From NCBI GenBank assembly GCA_049295575.1, contig JBAQQX010000001.1, positions 1 to 64,000 on the forward strand: DNA of 64,000 nucleotides, written 5' to 3'. The first letter of the stretch is position 1; every line of letters begins with the position of its first letter. The notes under the pieces were generated by a model. The model did no database searches, was not told the DNA's origin, and saw nothing but the letters and a program-made list of their open reading frames with translations. This document shows, piece by piece, positions 51,134 to 60,535 of the stretch. A program made the translations under genes and the position numbers. Origin of the DNA: UBA6022 sp049295575 (GTDB lineage: Bacteria > Patescibacteriota > Saccharimonadia > Saccharimonadales > Saccharimonadaceae).

Positions 51134-53013
51134 TGGCTAAGAAAAAATTAGATCCAATCGACATTGCTGCTCAACAGCGCGCTCGCGAACAAGCCGAAGT
51201 GGAACAGGCCTTCTTAACTGGTATTAATACTCTACGCGATCTTATTGCGCCAAGCAGCCTTGAGATTCACTCATCACACTTCCGACTTGGGACAAAGTAC
51301 GGCCGCACCCTCTATGTCTACGGTTACCCACGCCAAATCTACACCGGTTGGCTAAGTTCGATTATTAATATTGACGAAGTACTTGATATTAGTATGTTCA
51401 TCTACCCAGTCGAGAGTCAGGTCGTACTTAACAATCTGCGCAAAAAAGTGACTCAGCTTGAAGCAAGCATGTCGATCAATAGTGAGAAGGGTAAAACGCG
51501 CGACCCAGGTCTTGAAGCGGCTATTCAAGATGCTGAGGAACTTCGCGATCAACTACAGGTCGGCGCAGAGCGCTTCTTCCGCTATGGTCTGTATGTCACG
51601 TTGTACGCCGACAGTCTCGATGAACTTAATTTCGTACAGCACAAGATTGAAACTATCTTTGGTCAGCAACTTATCTTTAGTAAAGTAGCCAGCAGCCAGC
51701 AAGAACAAGGGCTTAATAGTACGGTGCCTCAGATGACAGATCAGCTTCAGATTCGTCGCAACATGAACACTGGCGCGATCAGCACCAGCTTCCCATTCAC
51801 CAGCGCCGACCTCACCGATGGTAAAGGTGTTCTTTATGGTATCAACATGCATAACAACGGACTCGTTATCTTTGACCGCTTCTCACTAGAGAATGCTAAC
51901 ATGATTGTCTTTGCGAAATCTGGTGCAGGTAAATCATTTACTGTGAAGCTTGAAGCGCTCCGCTCGATGATGGTCGGCAGCGATGTGATCATTATCGATC
52001 CAGAAAACGAATATCAGAAGTTGTCTGACGCTGTTGGTGGCAGCTACGTCCGTCTTAGTCTCAATGCTGATACGCGTATTAATCCATTTGACCTTCCGCG
52101 TGTCATCGATAACGACGAGGCTGACGATGCCCTCCGCGCCAACCTCGTCACTCTCCATGGGCTATTTCGCCTCATGCTCGGCGGCTCACAGCTCGCGGCT
52201 AACGGAGTAGCTATGTCAGCTCTTACACCAGCCGAAGAGGCTGACCTCGATCAGGCACTGATCGATACCTATGCTCGCATGGGTATTACAAGTGACCCAC
52301 TCACGCACAACTCACTACCGCCGACCATCAGTGATCTCTACGATACGCTTCTTCATATGGGCGGCACTGGCCCACAATTAGCCCAGCGTCTTCGTAAATA
52401 CACGACAGGAACCTTTGCCGGCATCTTCTCACAGCAAAGTAACATTGATATTAATAATCACATGGTTGTCTTTAATATTCGTGACCTTGAAGATGAACTT
52501 CGTCCAGTAGCGATGTACATTGTCCTCTCACACATCTGGAATATTGTACGCACCGATCAGCGTAAGCGTATGCTTATCGTCGATGAAGCATGGCAGCTCA
52601 TGAAGTATGATGATTCAGCCAACTTCCTATTTAGCCTTGCTAAACGAGCACGTAAATACTTCCTTGGTCTTACTACGATCACCCAAGACGTCGAAGACTT
52701 CATGGGAAGTAAGATGGGTCGCGCGATCGTTGCCAACTCTTCGATGCAGCTGCTCCTGAAGCAATCATCGAGTGCTGTTGATGTTCTTTCGGATGTCTTT
52801 AAACTGACCGAGGAAGAGAAGAAGCGTCTCGCCAACTTCCCAGTTGGACAAGGCCTCTTCTTCGCCGGACAAAACCATGTTCATATTCAAATCATGGCTA
52901 GCCAGACCGAGACAGGTCTTATTACCACAAACCCTACCGCTAACGTGCCGCCACCCCAGCAAGCCGAACAGGTGACAACTGGTGGATACGCTAATCCAAA
53001 CGGAACTTTCTAG
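51133..53013 (+). CDS. VirB4-like T4SS ATPase
   Basis: 626 aa. Walker A SGAGKS at residues 263-268 and Walker B MLIVDEAW at 480-487 are clear, with TTITQDVEDF as the later conserved motif. The first 230 residues contain a second VirB4-type N-terminal region and a coiled coil (about 105-145). VirB4 energises pilus biogenesis and secretion on the cytoplasmic side. The C-terminus is Pro/Gln-rich. No VirD4 or relaxase gene is in the window. Confidence 0.93.
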   Translation: MAKKKLDPIDIAAQQRAREQAEVEQAFLTGINTLRDLIAPSSLEIHSSHFRLGTKYGRTLYVYGYPRQIYTGWLSSIINIDEVLDISMFIYPVESQVVLNNLRKKVTQLEASMSINSEKGKTRDPGLEAAIQDAEELRDQLQVGAERFFRYGLYVTLYADSLDELNFVQHKIETIFGQQLIFSKVASSQQEQGLNSTVPQMTDQLQIRRNMNTGAISTSFPFTSADLTDGKGVLYGINMHNNGLVIFDRFSLENANMIVFAKSGAGKSFTVKLEALRSMMVGSDVIIIDPENEYQKLSDAVGGSYVRLSLNADTRINPFDLPRVIDNDEADDALRANLVTLHGLFRLMLGGSQLAANGVAMSALTPAEEADLDQALIDTYARMGITSDPLTHNSLPPTISDLYDTLLHMGGTGPQLAQRLRKYTTGTFAGIFSQQSNIDINNHMVVFNIRDLEDELRPVAMYIVLSHIWNIVRTDQRKRMLIVDEAWQLMKYDDSANFLFSLAKRARKYFLGLTTITQDVEDFMGSKMGRAIVANSSMQLLLKQSSSAVDVLSDVFKLTEEEKKRLANFPVGQGLFFAGQNHVHIQIMASQTETGLITTNPTANVPPPQQAEQVTTGGYANPNGTF

Positions 53014-53015
53014 CG

Positions 53016-53021
53016 TATAAT
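53016..53021 (+). promoter_or_regulatory. -10 box of the M23 peptidase gene
   Basis: TATAAT ends 11 nt before ATG 53033. Confidence 0.45.
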
Positions 53022-53032
53022 AATAAATAACT

Positions 53033-55996
53033 ATGGCGGAGCCGGCACGACGACAAGACTCAGATATTGCACCCGATATTCGGCCTCATTTTGGTGTCAA
53101 TTCTCATACTGAACAAGCTCGTGATCTTGCCGATCAGGAAAACAGAGCTGGTGCCAGTGGCACCGATAATGAATCGACATCCGGGATCGACGCGCTACGC
53201 GAAGGCGAGCAGACACCACCGCCAGCCCATACCTATACTGGAACAGGCAAGCAGCCACAAAAAGCGAGCTTTGTTTCGCGCTTTAAAGGTAATAAGAAAT
53301 GGCTGGCTACCCTTGGTATCAGTGGCGCGCTATTAACCATCGGTATTGGTTTTCTCTCACTGCTTCCTCTTAAGCTCGAGATGTTCATAAAGAATATTAC
53401 TGGTGTCGCAAGCAGCATTCCAGCCCATGCCGTCGAGCAACGCACAGAATACCTGCTCGTCCGCGCACTCGCAACGCAACTCATCATGAAGGCAAATGCT
53501 AATATGCCAGAAAATGAGGCTAAATTAGTTTTTTGCGGCAATGGATCGGTTGCCTGTTCACTCTTTACTACCTGGGGATCAGAGTATTTTGAGAAGAAGC
53601 TCGGGTTTACTATTGATGTTGATGCCCAGGGAAGGGCAAGCCTTGGCGGTAAAGCTCAGCGATGGCAAGTATCAATAAATAACGGTGAAAGAAACATCGA
53701 CACTGCCATGCGAGAAATTGATAAGCATGCCGATATGAGAAAGTATCTTAAAGAAGAAATTAAAAAGACAAGTAAGTCTTCAAATTTCGTAACACGTTAT
53801 CTTGCTCGCAAGATTCTTATGCAGAAATACGGCATTAAGAATTGGCGAGGCCCACCAGTGATCGAGAATAAAATCGATAGTGCCGTTACTAAGCTAGATA
53901 ACGCCAAGGCAACACTCAAGACTAATATCTTCAAGAATACAGTTGGTAAGATATCGCCTCGAATGGCCACCTATCTTGCCTGTCTTCAGGGCGGTACGCC
54001 GTGCGAAAAACTTATTTCCGAGCTCAGTAAAGAGGTGGTGGATCCGAATTCCGCCGTCGACTCAGAGGGTAATCCGCTCGATAAAGAGAGTGAAGAGTAT
54101 AAGCGACTTGTTAGTCAGCAAGCCGCAGCCGAAGCGTTCAACGCAGAGCTTTCGTCTACCTCATCTAACAGTGGGGAGCTCATGTCAAAATTCTTCTCAA
54201 AGAAAGTAATTGCGATGGTGGGCGGCGGTGCTGCCGGCGTTGGTATTCTTGATCTTGTATTTAGGTCGGTTGACTCGGTTGATAGCCGCGCACTTGAGCA
54301 AATAAATTACGACATCATCACTCAGGCTTATACAGGTTTTGGTTACGGCGATGAAGCCGGTGTTGTTGTCACAAACGAAAAAATGAAAGTAAATGAAGGT
54401 GAATTCGATATTGAAACACTTGCCGCCGCGACGGAGTTATTCAATGAAGCTGAAAAAAGCCCGCTTCTCCAGGCTGAATCGGGTATATTAAATGATACTG
54501 GCGCTAGTATTTCACGAGAATGTGACACTGCCGAAGGAGCAAAAGTTGTCGCGCTCGAACCAGGCCAGCTTGTCTGTCCTGAGCGTCGCGCTGTTAAAGA
54601 CTATTCATCGGCATTCGTAAATATGCCTGGTTGGTCCGCCTTGGCCGTTATTGCTGATGGTTGGGTGAATAGTGTCAGCAAGGTTATTGATCTTATTGGA
54701 GAAAGCGTAACGAACATTCTCAAAGCCATCCCAGGAGTAGAGGCAGCCCTCAACAGTCTCGGAGATCTCCTTCAACCAAGCATTGAATGGCTCATGGGAC
54801 TTATCTTTGACATACCTACGATTGGCCCAGAAGCAACTGGTGCCAATAACTATGATGCGCTCAGCGGTGCAATTCGCATTGAACAAAATGAATTAATGCT
54901 TTCAGGTGTAGACAGTAGCGGAAAAGCGATGGGCGGCGGCGGCTCACTCTTGAGCGATCAGCAAGTTGCCATGGTGCGAAACTCATACCAGGATAGTGAG
55001 CGGCAGTACTACGACAACCAGCCAATGATGGCAAAATTATTCGATGCCAATCTACAAGGTTCGTTCTTACAGCAGCTTATCCTCAAGACGCCAACTAGTA
55101 CGGCTACACTTGGACAACTGCCTATGACGGCTCTTCAGACAGCATTTGCAGGTCAAACCGCATCAGCTGCTACCGCTGACAACACAGCAAATCCGTTTGG
55201 ACTTCCAATGTATGGCTATTCGGTCAATGACCCTGCACTCACTCAAGATCCAGAAGTATACACGCCTGCTAAATGCGAGGAGACGAATAAAGCTCGCGAG
55301 GATAGCCTCGGGCTATACGATGGTAAGCCACATGATGGAAAGACACTTCCAAAAGTAGAGGGAACTGCCAGTCTCATTCCAACTTATGGAGTATCCGACC
55401 CGTGCGCACTAGAGAAGATGGTTGTTGGTGCCGCCCTGCAGGCTGAAGGCATTACTAATGATCAGTATTCATACGGAGCGTTAAGCGCCCCTGGCACGCC
55501 AACAGCAACCACTGGATCACTCGCTAATAGTGGCAACATTAAAGACGACGGCTGGGCATGGCCAGCGCCTAAGGGAACGAAAGCATGTGGATTTAGCTGC
55601 TACGGCGGACACAATGGCATGGATGTCAGTCCTGTTCCAGTTGGAACAGATATTTATGCTGCTCGCGACGGTGTTGTTACTCACGCTGGGCCTGACATGT
55701 ACATGACACAGGCGGCCTGTACTGCAGCCGCACCATTCGCAAGCTTTAATGGTACGCAGTATACGGTTATGATCCAGCATACGATCAATGGCAGTCGCGT
55801 CGATACACTCTATACCCACCTTAGTGCCGATGGTATTAAAGTAAAAGTCGGCGATACCGTGAAGGCAGGTGACTTCATTGCACTATCAGGTAATACCGGC
55901 TGCAGTCAGGCAGCGCACCTTCACTTTGGTATATATAACGGAGGATTCCCACGTAATGCAGTCGACCCAACAACTATCTTAGGAACGAGCGGCTAA
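53033..55996 (+). CDS. Large membrane protein with C-terminal M23 peptidase domain
   Basis: 987 aa. A disordered cytoplasmic N-terminus (1-95), a membrane helix (about 99-120), a long external region with a second hydrophobic helix near 390-405, and a C-terminal LytM/M23 zinc peptidase (about 845-985). Zn ligands H860, D864 (HxxxD) and H964 with catalytic H962 (HLH) are visible, so it should be active on peptide crossbridges. Position after virB4 suggests local wall remodelling for the secretion apparatus, or lysis of a partner cell wall. Cotranscribed with the next two genes. Confidence 0.85.
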   Translation: MAEPARRQDSDIAPDIRPHFGVNSHTEQARDLADQENRAGASGTDNESTSGIDALREGEQTPPPAHTYTGTGKQPQKASFVSRFKGNKKWLATLGISGALLTIGIGFLSLLPLKLEMFIKNITGVASSIPAHAVEQRTEYLLVRALATQLIMKANANMPENEAKLVFCGNGSVACSLFTTWGSEYFEKKLGFTIDVDAQGRASLGGKAQRWQVSINNGERNIDTAMREIDKHADMRKYLKEEIKKTSKSSNFVTRYLARKILMQKYGIKNWRGPPVIENKIDSAVTKLDNAKATLKTNIFKNTVGKISPRMATYLACLQGGTPCEKLISELSKEVVDPNSAVDSEGNPLDKESEEYKRLVSQQAAAEAFNAELSSTSSNSGELMSKFFSKKVIAMVGGGAAGVGILDLVFRSVDSVDSRALEQINYDIITQAYTGFGYGDEAGVVVTNEKMKVNEGEFDIETLAAATELFNEAEKSPLLQAESGILNDTGASISRECDTAEGAKVVALEPGQLVCPERRAVKDYSSAFVNMPGWSALAVIADGWVNSVSKVIDLIGESVTNILKAIPGVEAALNSLGDLLQPSIEWLMGLIFDIPTIGPEATGANNYDALSGAIRIEQNELMLSGVDSSGKAMGGGGSLLSDQQVAMVRNSYQDSERQYYDNQPMMAKLFDANLQGSFLQQLILKTPTSTATLGQLPMTALQTAFAGQTASAATADNTANPFGLPMYGYSVNDPALTQDPEVYTPAKCEETNKAREDSLGLYDGKPHDGKTLPKVEGTASLIPTYGVSDPCALEKMVVGAALQAEGITNDQYSYGALSAPGTPTATTGSLANSGNIKDDGWAWPAPKGTKACGFSCYGGHNGMDVSPVPVGTDIYAARDGVVTHAGPDMYMTQAACTAAAPFASFNGTQYTVMIQHTINGSRVDTLYTHLSADGIKVKVGDTVKAGDFIALSGNTGCSQAAHLHFGIYNGGFPRNAVDPTTILGTSG

Positions 55997-55997
55997 T

Positions 55998-57200
55998 ATG
56001 ATTCACTTTACTTCCATCACCAAACGACATAAAAAGGTAGCTGTTGCGTTTATAGGCATAAGTCTCGTCGTCAGTCAGCTCGCAACCTCTACTGTTCAGG
56101 CGATAGATATTAACTTCTATCTTAGTAATGATGTCACTCACTACGACAGTGAATATATGGAAGACTGCACGACATCTAATGGCATTAGCGTAACCGGCAG
56201 CGTAACAGCCGAAAAGATCTTTAATTTCTTCGTCAGTACGCCGCTTAAAACAAATGACAATAAGGCACTTAACGCTGTACAGGCAGCGGCATTTGTTGGT
56301 AACTTCATGCAAGAGGCCGGGCCGGATCTTGATCCGGCGGAGACAAATAGTATTGGCGCTTTCGGCTTAGCACAGTGGCTTGGCGGACGAAAAGCAGAGC
56401 TCAACGCACTCGCTGCCCAACAAAATTTACCACCCTCCGACCTGACAGTTCAGCTGGCCTTTATTAAACAAGAGCTAGAAGGTAAGGAGTCTGCAGTCAT
56501 ACTCAATCCAGCCTTTAGAGCAGGAACTGATATCGATGCTGCGACCGTTGCGATTCGTAAAATCTACGAACGTCCGGGTGAAGCCGAGGCGATGGATAAT
56601 TTACGTATTAAAAATGCCAAAGAAATATACGAAAAATACAAAGGCTCCGCTCCAGCCTCATCGACGTCAGATACATCGTCACAAAGTAGCGGCTGCTCAA
56701 CCGCCGGTGTTCATCAGGGAGATATTATCAAGACCGCCCTTGGTCTCGCATGGGATAAACCAGTCGCCGAAGGTAAGTCCACTAAGTCTGATGCAACCAA
56801 AGAATACGTTGCGGCAATCGCCCAGTACGGCAAGATTATAAACGAAACTGACGGTATCGCACCGTTTAGCGATTGCGGACGTTTTGTTTCAACCGTTATG
56901 CGTTCGTCCGGCGTTGATCCTAATTATCCGCTCGTTGACGTGTACGGCGCTCAAAAACCATATGTCACTAGCAACCCAGATAAATATTTCACAAAAGATA
57001 ATCCTTCGATGAGCGACTTCCAACCTGGAGATATCTTTATCTCTCTTACACATACCGCTATTTACGTCGGTAACGGAGAATTCGATACTGTCGACGCCTC
57101 ACTTACTCAGCGCGTACCAGCAGTGAGCGACAATATGAGCAGCTACGTTACAACTCAGCAAAACACGCTGCTTGCTCGATTTATAGGAAAGGAAAGCTAA
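55998..57200 (+). CDS. Secreted lysozyme-like and CHAP/NlpC-like hydrolase
   Basis: 400 aa with a signal peptide or anchor (1-35, ending VQA). Residues 70-215 match the phage tail lysozyme family (AAAFVGNFMQEAGPDLDP with catalytic E106; GAFGLAQWLGGRKAEL). After a Ser/Thr linker, residues 240-390 resemble CHAP/NlpC amidases: C293 in SDCGRFVSTV and H352 in LTHTAIYVGNGEF. It starts 2 nt after the M23 gene. A VirB1-like role in opening the wall, or attack on a neighbour cell, is likely. Confidence 0.83.
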   Translation: MIHFTSITKRHKKVAVAFIGISLVVSQLATSTVQAIDINFYLSNDVTHYDSEYMEDCTTSNGISVTGSVTAEKIFNFFVSTPLKTNDNKALNAVQAAAFVGNFMQEAGPDLDPAETNSIGAFGLAQWLGGRKAELNALAAQQNLPPSDLTVQLAFIKQELEGKESAVILNPAFRAGTDIDAATVAIRKIYERPGEAEAMDNLRIKNAKEIYEKYKGSAPASSTSDTSSQSSGCSTAGVHQGDIIKTALGLAWDKPVAEGKSTKSDATKEYVAAIAQYGKIINETDGIAPFSDCGRFVSTVMRSSGVDPNYPLVDVYGAQKPYVTSNPDKYFTKDNPSMSDFQPGDIFISLTHTAIYVGNGEFDTVDASLTQRVPAVSDNMSSYVTTQQNTLLARFIGKES

Positions 57201-58085
57201 ATGAATCCTAATACAAAAAAACTAATTATTATAGGTGGTCTAGTTTTTGTCGGCCTATTCATCTGGCTTATCTACGCACTAACGCCAAAGACTTATATTC
57301 AGCTACAGATCGCACCATCCTCAGCCGACCTCTCCATAGATAATAAGGAATATGGCACTGTTTCATATAACCAAAAGATCGTCGTATCGCCCGGAGAGCA
57401 CACGATTCAGTTATCTAGAGCTGAATTCTCGACTGAAACCACTACCGTATCTGTTGAGAAAAATGAGACAAAAACCGTTCTACTTGCGCTTACTCCGCAG
57501 ACCGATGAAGCCTGGAGTATTCTTCGAAGCGATCCAACGTCAGTGTCTATCTTTGAAGGCTTTGGCGCCAAAAAATCTACCGATATCGCAAAAAAGATTG
57601 AAACCAAAAATCCGCTGTACGAAAAACTACCAATCAATACACGTGAGTACTATATTTACCTCTGTCCGTCTCTAAAAGACTTTACGAACGAGTTAAAGCG
57701 GGCAATTTGTGTCGATATGGTTGATAGCCAAGTTCTCTCTAATGCATTACTTTCGCTTGATAATGCCGGGTTTGATCGAAGCAAAGAAGAGATCTACGCC
57801 TCAACCGACTCAAACATACGACCGATTATCACCAATAGCGACTATACTGTCTCGTATTACCGAGGCCTCAACGCAAATAACAAGCCGACTTTTGCTATCA
57901 TTATTAAATCACCGACCGTAGGTGAGAGCCGAACCAGCGAACTTATCGCACTAAAAGATAAAGCCCTGGCTGAATTTACGGCATTAGGGTTCCCATTAGA
58001 TAAATCTAATATTGTCTTCGTCAACCACGAGTTAGAGGCCTACAATACCTCACCGGATGTCATATTCCCAGGCGCCGCTCACTAG
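57201..58085 (+). CDS. Membrane-anchored PEGA-domain protein
   Basis: 294 aa. One N-terminal membrane helix (about 8-27), then a PEGA domain (about 33-95, ADLSIDNKEYGTVSYNQKI, SPGEHTIQL) and an external alpha/beta domain. PEGA domains are found in surface proteins that bind wall or partner proteins. It starts directly after the stop of the hydrolase gene and ends the operon, convergent to recF with a 9-bp gap. Confidence 0.78.
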   Translation: MNPNTKKLIIIGGLVFVGLFIWLIYALTPKTYIQLQIAPSSADLSIDNKEYGTVSYNQKIVVSPGEHTIQLSRAEFSTETTTVSVEKNETKTVLLALTPQTDEAWSILRSDPTSVSIFEGFGAKKSTDIAKKIETKNPLYEKLPINTREYYIYLCPSLKDFTNELKRAICVDMVDSQVLSNALLSLDNAGFDRSKEEIYASTDSNIRPIITNSDYTVSYYRGLNANNKPTFAIIIKSPTVGESRTSELIALKDKALAEFTALGFPLDKSNIVFVNHELEAYNTSPDVIFPGAAH

Positions 58086-58094
58086 AACTAGAGT

Positions 58095-59144
58095 CTAGGT
58101 TAATGATATCGATGAGACGATATCACTTTCACTATGATGATTATCTGTCGTCGTTAGAATAAGCTGACAGTCATTCATATTTGTCATCAAGGCCGACTGA
58201 CGCTGCTCATCAAGCTCGCTAAACACATCATCAAGCAGTACAACCGGCTTAATACCGGTGATCTTTTCGATAATATCTACCTCTAGGAACTTTAGTGCCA
58301 AGACGATGCTTCGCACTTCACCACGTGAGGCAACAGACAGGGCAGGCGTGTCGTTATAACGAAAGATGACATCATGGCGGTGCGGGCCGCTACTCGTATA
58401 GCCAAGGATCTTGTCGCGCTCACTATGACTATGAAGTTCGGCTAAAAGCTTCTGTTTCACTGATCCAATAGCAGTATGGGAATAATGGACGGTTACGCTA
58501 TCTTTCGACTGAGCAATGTCGTTATAGGCATCATTTAAATGACTGTTAATCTCTTCAATAAACCGGATACGCTGCTCAATAATATAGGCGCCGTACTCAC
58601 TCAGGGCGATATTCCACACAAATAGTTCGTCGTGCGTCGTATGGGCTTTTTTAAGCAGATTATTTCGTTGCTTGAGTGCACGTTCGTATTTACGTAGTGC
58701 CGGGCCGTAGAGCGGGTCTAATTGGCTGATAAGGCGATCGATGAACTGACGGCGACGTGTCGGTGAACCATGAAGCAGACGAAGATCATCCGGTTCGAAT
58801 AAGACGACCGGGTATTTATATTTTGTGCCAAGACGATAACTGGTTTTATCATCGACAATAAATTGCTTACGGCCAGTTTGGCGGGTTGAATCAAACTTGA
58901 CCGTTCGCGTTACTCTATCGTCAAAACCTACATCAATGCGCCACCACGGCTGCTCGGCGCGCAGTACGTCGTTGTCCGACCCCTTAAATGACGTACCTTG
59001 AAGGGCAATATAGACCGCTTCAATCAGCGATGTCTTACCGCTGCCGTTACGACCAGTAATAAGAGTTACCTGTGGCGAGACATCAAGTGAAAACTGTTCG
59101 TGGGCACGAATGTTTTGAACACGAAGGGAAGTAATGCGCGCCAC
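58095..59144 (-). CDS. recF: DNA replication and repair protein RecF
   Basis: SMC-like ATPase loading RecA at gaps. P-loop GRNGSGKTSLIEA at about 33-45, YKYPVVLFEPDDLRL, the signature SRGEVRSIVLALKF and Walker B PVVLLDDVFSELD. 349 aa is normal. GTG start 9 nt after dnaN. Third gene of the dnaA-dnaN-recF set; gyrB, which often follows, is absent here. Confidence 0.96.
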   Translation of the reverse strand: MARITSLRVQNIRAHEQFSLDVSPQVTLITGRNGSGKTSLIEAVYIALQGTSFKGSDNDVLRAEQPWWRIDVGFDDRVTRTVKFDSTRQTGRKQFIVDDKTSYRLGTKYKYPVVLFEPDDLRLLHGSPTRRRQFIDRLISQLDPLYGPALRKYERALKQRNNLLKKAHTTHDELFVWNIALSEYGAYIIEQRIRFIEEINSHLNDAYNDIAQSKDSVTVHYSHTAIGSVKQKLLAELHSHSERDKILGYTSSGPHRHDVIFRYNDTPALSVASRGEVRSIVLALKFLEVDIIEKITGIKPVVLLDDVFSELDEQRQSALMTNMNDCQLILTTTDNHHSESDIVSSISLT

Positions 59145-59153
59145 GGCTACGTA

Positions 59154-60254
59154 TTAGCTCTTAAGCGGCATGATGATATGAAGATACTGAACATCTTTTT
59201 CCACTGCCGTAAGAACGCAAGGGGCTAGTTTTCCACTAAAACGAAAAGTTACTGTGTCGCCGTCGACGACGCCAAGTGCTTCACTAAGGTAGCGAGAGTT
59301 CAGCGTGACTTGACCATCGCCACTGACGTCGGCTGGCGACTCTGAGGTGTTTTCACCAAGCTGTGAGGCGATCGAGTGAATTGACATGGTTTTCTTTTCG
59401 CTATCCGCGGTCAGTGTCACACTGCCACCAGATTCACGAGCAAACAGACCAGCAATCTTGGTAATACGAACAAAGTCAGATTTAGCGAGAGTAATTGAGG
59501 TATCAGACGAAGCTGGGATAAGCTGTCGGTAGTCAGGGAAGTTGCCATCGATTAAACGACTGGTAATTTCAGCCTCACCAGCACGGAAACGAACCTGAGT
59601 CTCATCGAACAAGATTTCCACTTCGTCCACATCATCACCAACAGTTCGAAGTACTTCTTGAAGACTCGTCGTTGGTACGATCGCAGAGACGTCGCTGGTT
59701 GTTTCAACTAAACGGCGCTCGCTTAAGCGGTAGCCGTCAGTCGCGGCCAAGTAGAGATAGCCTTCATGCGAATGCCAATATACACCGGTAAGAACAGGGC
59801 GAGTCGCATCATTACTACTCGTAATAACCGTTTGGCTAATGGCCTGCTTGAAATCTTCTGACTTAATACTGTATTGAATCGATGAAGTCTCATCAATTGT
59901 CGGTAGTTCAGGGAAGTCATCAGCAATGACACCATTAATAGTAGAGCTGTAACTGCCAGCCTTAATATGAAGATGGTCATGTTCAACTCGTAGTTCAACC
60001 GTGCCTTTAGGAAGACTTGAAATGAATTCACTGACGAGACGTGCAGGGACAGTAATTGCTCCTGGTTTAACTATTTTCGCACCAATATGTTGAGTAGTTG
60101 CGATTTCAAGATTTGTTGCTGCAACAAGTAAACGGTTACTGTCTGTTCGTAAAAGAATATTACTGAGAATCGGTAATTGTGTTTTACTACTGGCTACTCG
60201 ACCAACGGCACTAAGTGCTTTTGCGAGGTTTTCCTGGGTAACTGTTAGTTCCAT
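59154..60254 (-). CDS. dnaN: DNA polymerase III sliding clamp (beta)
   Basis: 366-aa clamp with three similar domains. Seen are the opening MELTVTQENLAKALSAVGRV, LPILSNILL, FPELP, TRPVLTGVYWHS, ATDGYRLSERR and the final YLHIIMPLKS, all family landmarks. GAAAGGT precedes the ATG. The 281-bp gap to dnaA contains DnaA boxes. Confidence 0.97.
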   Translation of the reverse strand: MELTVTQENLAKALSAVGRVASSKTQLPILSNILLRTDSNRLLVAATNLEIATTQHIGAKIVKPGAITVPARLVSEFISSLPKGTVELRVEHDHLHIKAGSYSSTINGVIADDFPELPTIDETSSIQYSIKSEDFKQAISQTVITSSNDATRPVLTGVYWHSHEGYLYLAATDGYRLSERRLVETTSDVSAIVPTTSLQEVLRTVGDDVDEVEILFDETQVRFRAGEAEITSRLIDGNFPDYRQLIPASSDTSITLAKSDFVRITKIAGLFARESGGSVTLTADSEKKTMSIHSIASQLGENTSESPADVSGDGQVTLNSRYLSEALGVVDGDTVTFRFSGKLAPCVLTAVEKDVQYLHIIMPLKS

Positions 60255-60360
60255 TATTGTTATTACCTTTCTTTTAATTTTCCTTTAGTGGTTGTAATAA
60301 TAGGTGCTGTGGAAACTGGGTAAAAAATGTATTCATCAGGGGTGATAAGCGATATTTACA

Positions 60361-60485
60361 TGTGGATAAGCCGGCGGATAACTTTTGTACAACTGTGCGG
60401 ATAACCTGTGGTTGTACCCATGGAAGTGAGGGGTTACTCGTACTTGTACGGATACCTGTGGATTGCTGTGCACTGGTTATCCCTG
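60361..60485. other. DnaA-box cluster between dnaA and dnaN (oriC part)
   Basis: Perfect TGTGGATAA at 60361-60369, near-matches GGCGGATAA (60373-60381), TGCGGATAA (60396-60404), TGTGGATTG (60458-60466) and TTATCCCTG (60477-60485). The gap 60255-60535 holds no gene. This is a likely part of the replication origin. Confidence 0.75.
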
Positions 60486-60535
60486 GGGCTTTCCGCAGGT
60501 TGTTCACACCTTTTACACAGGCAATAGATAGGGTA

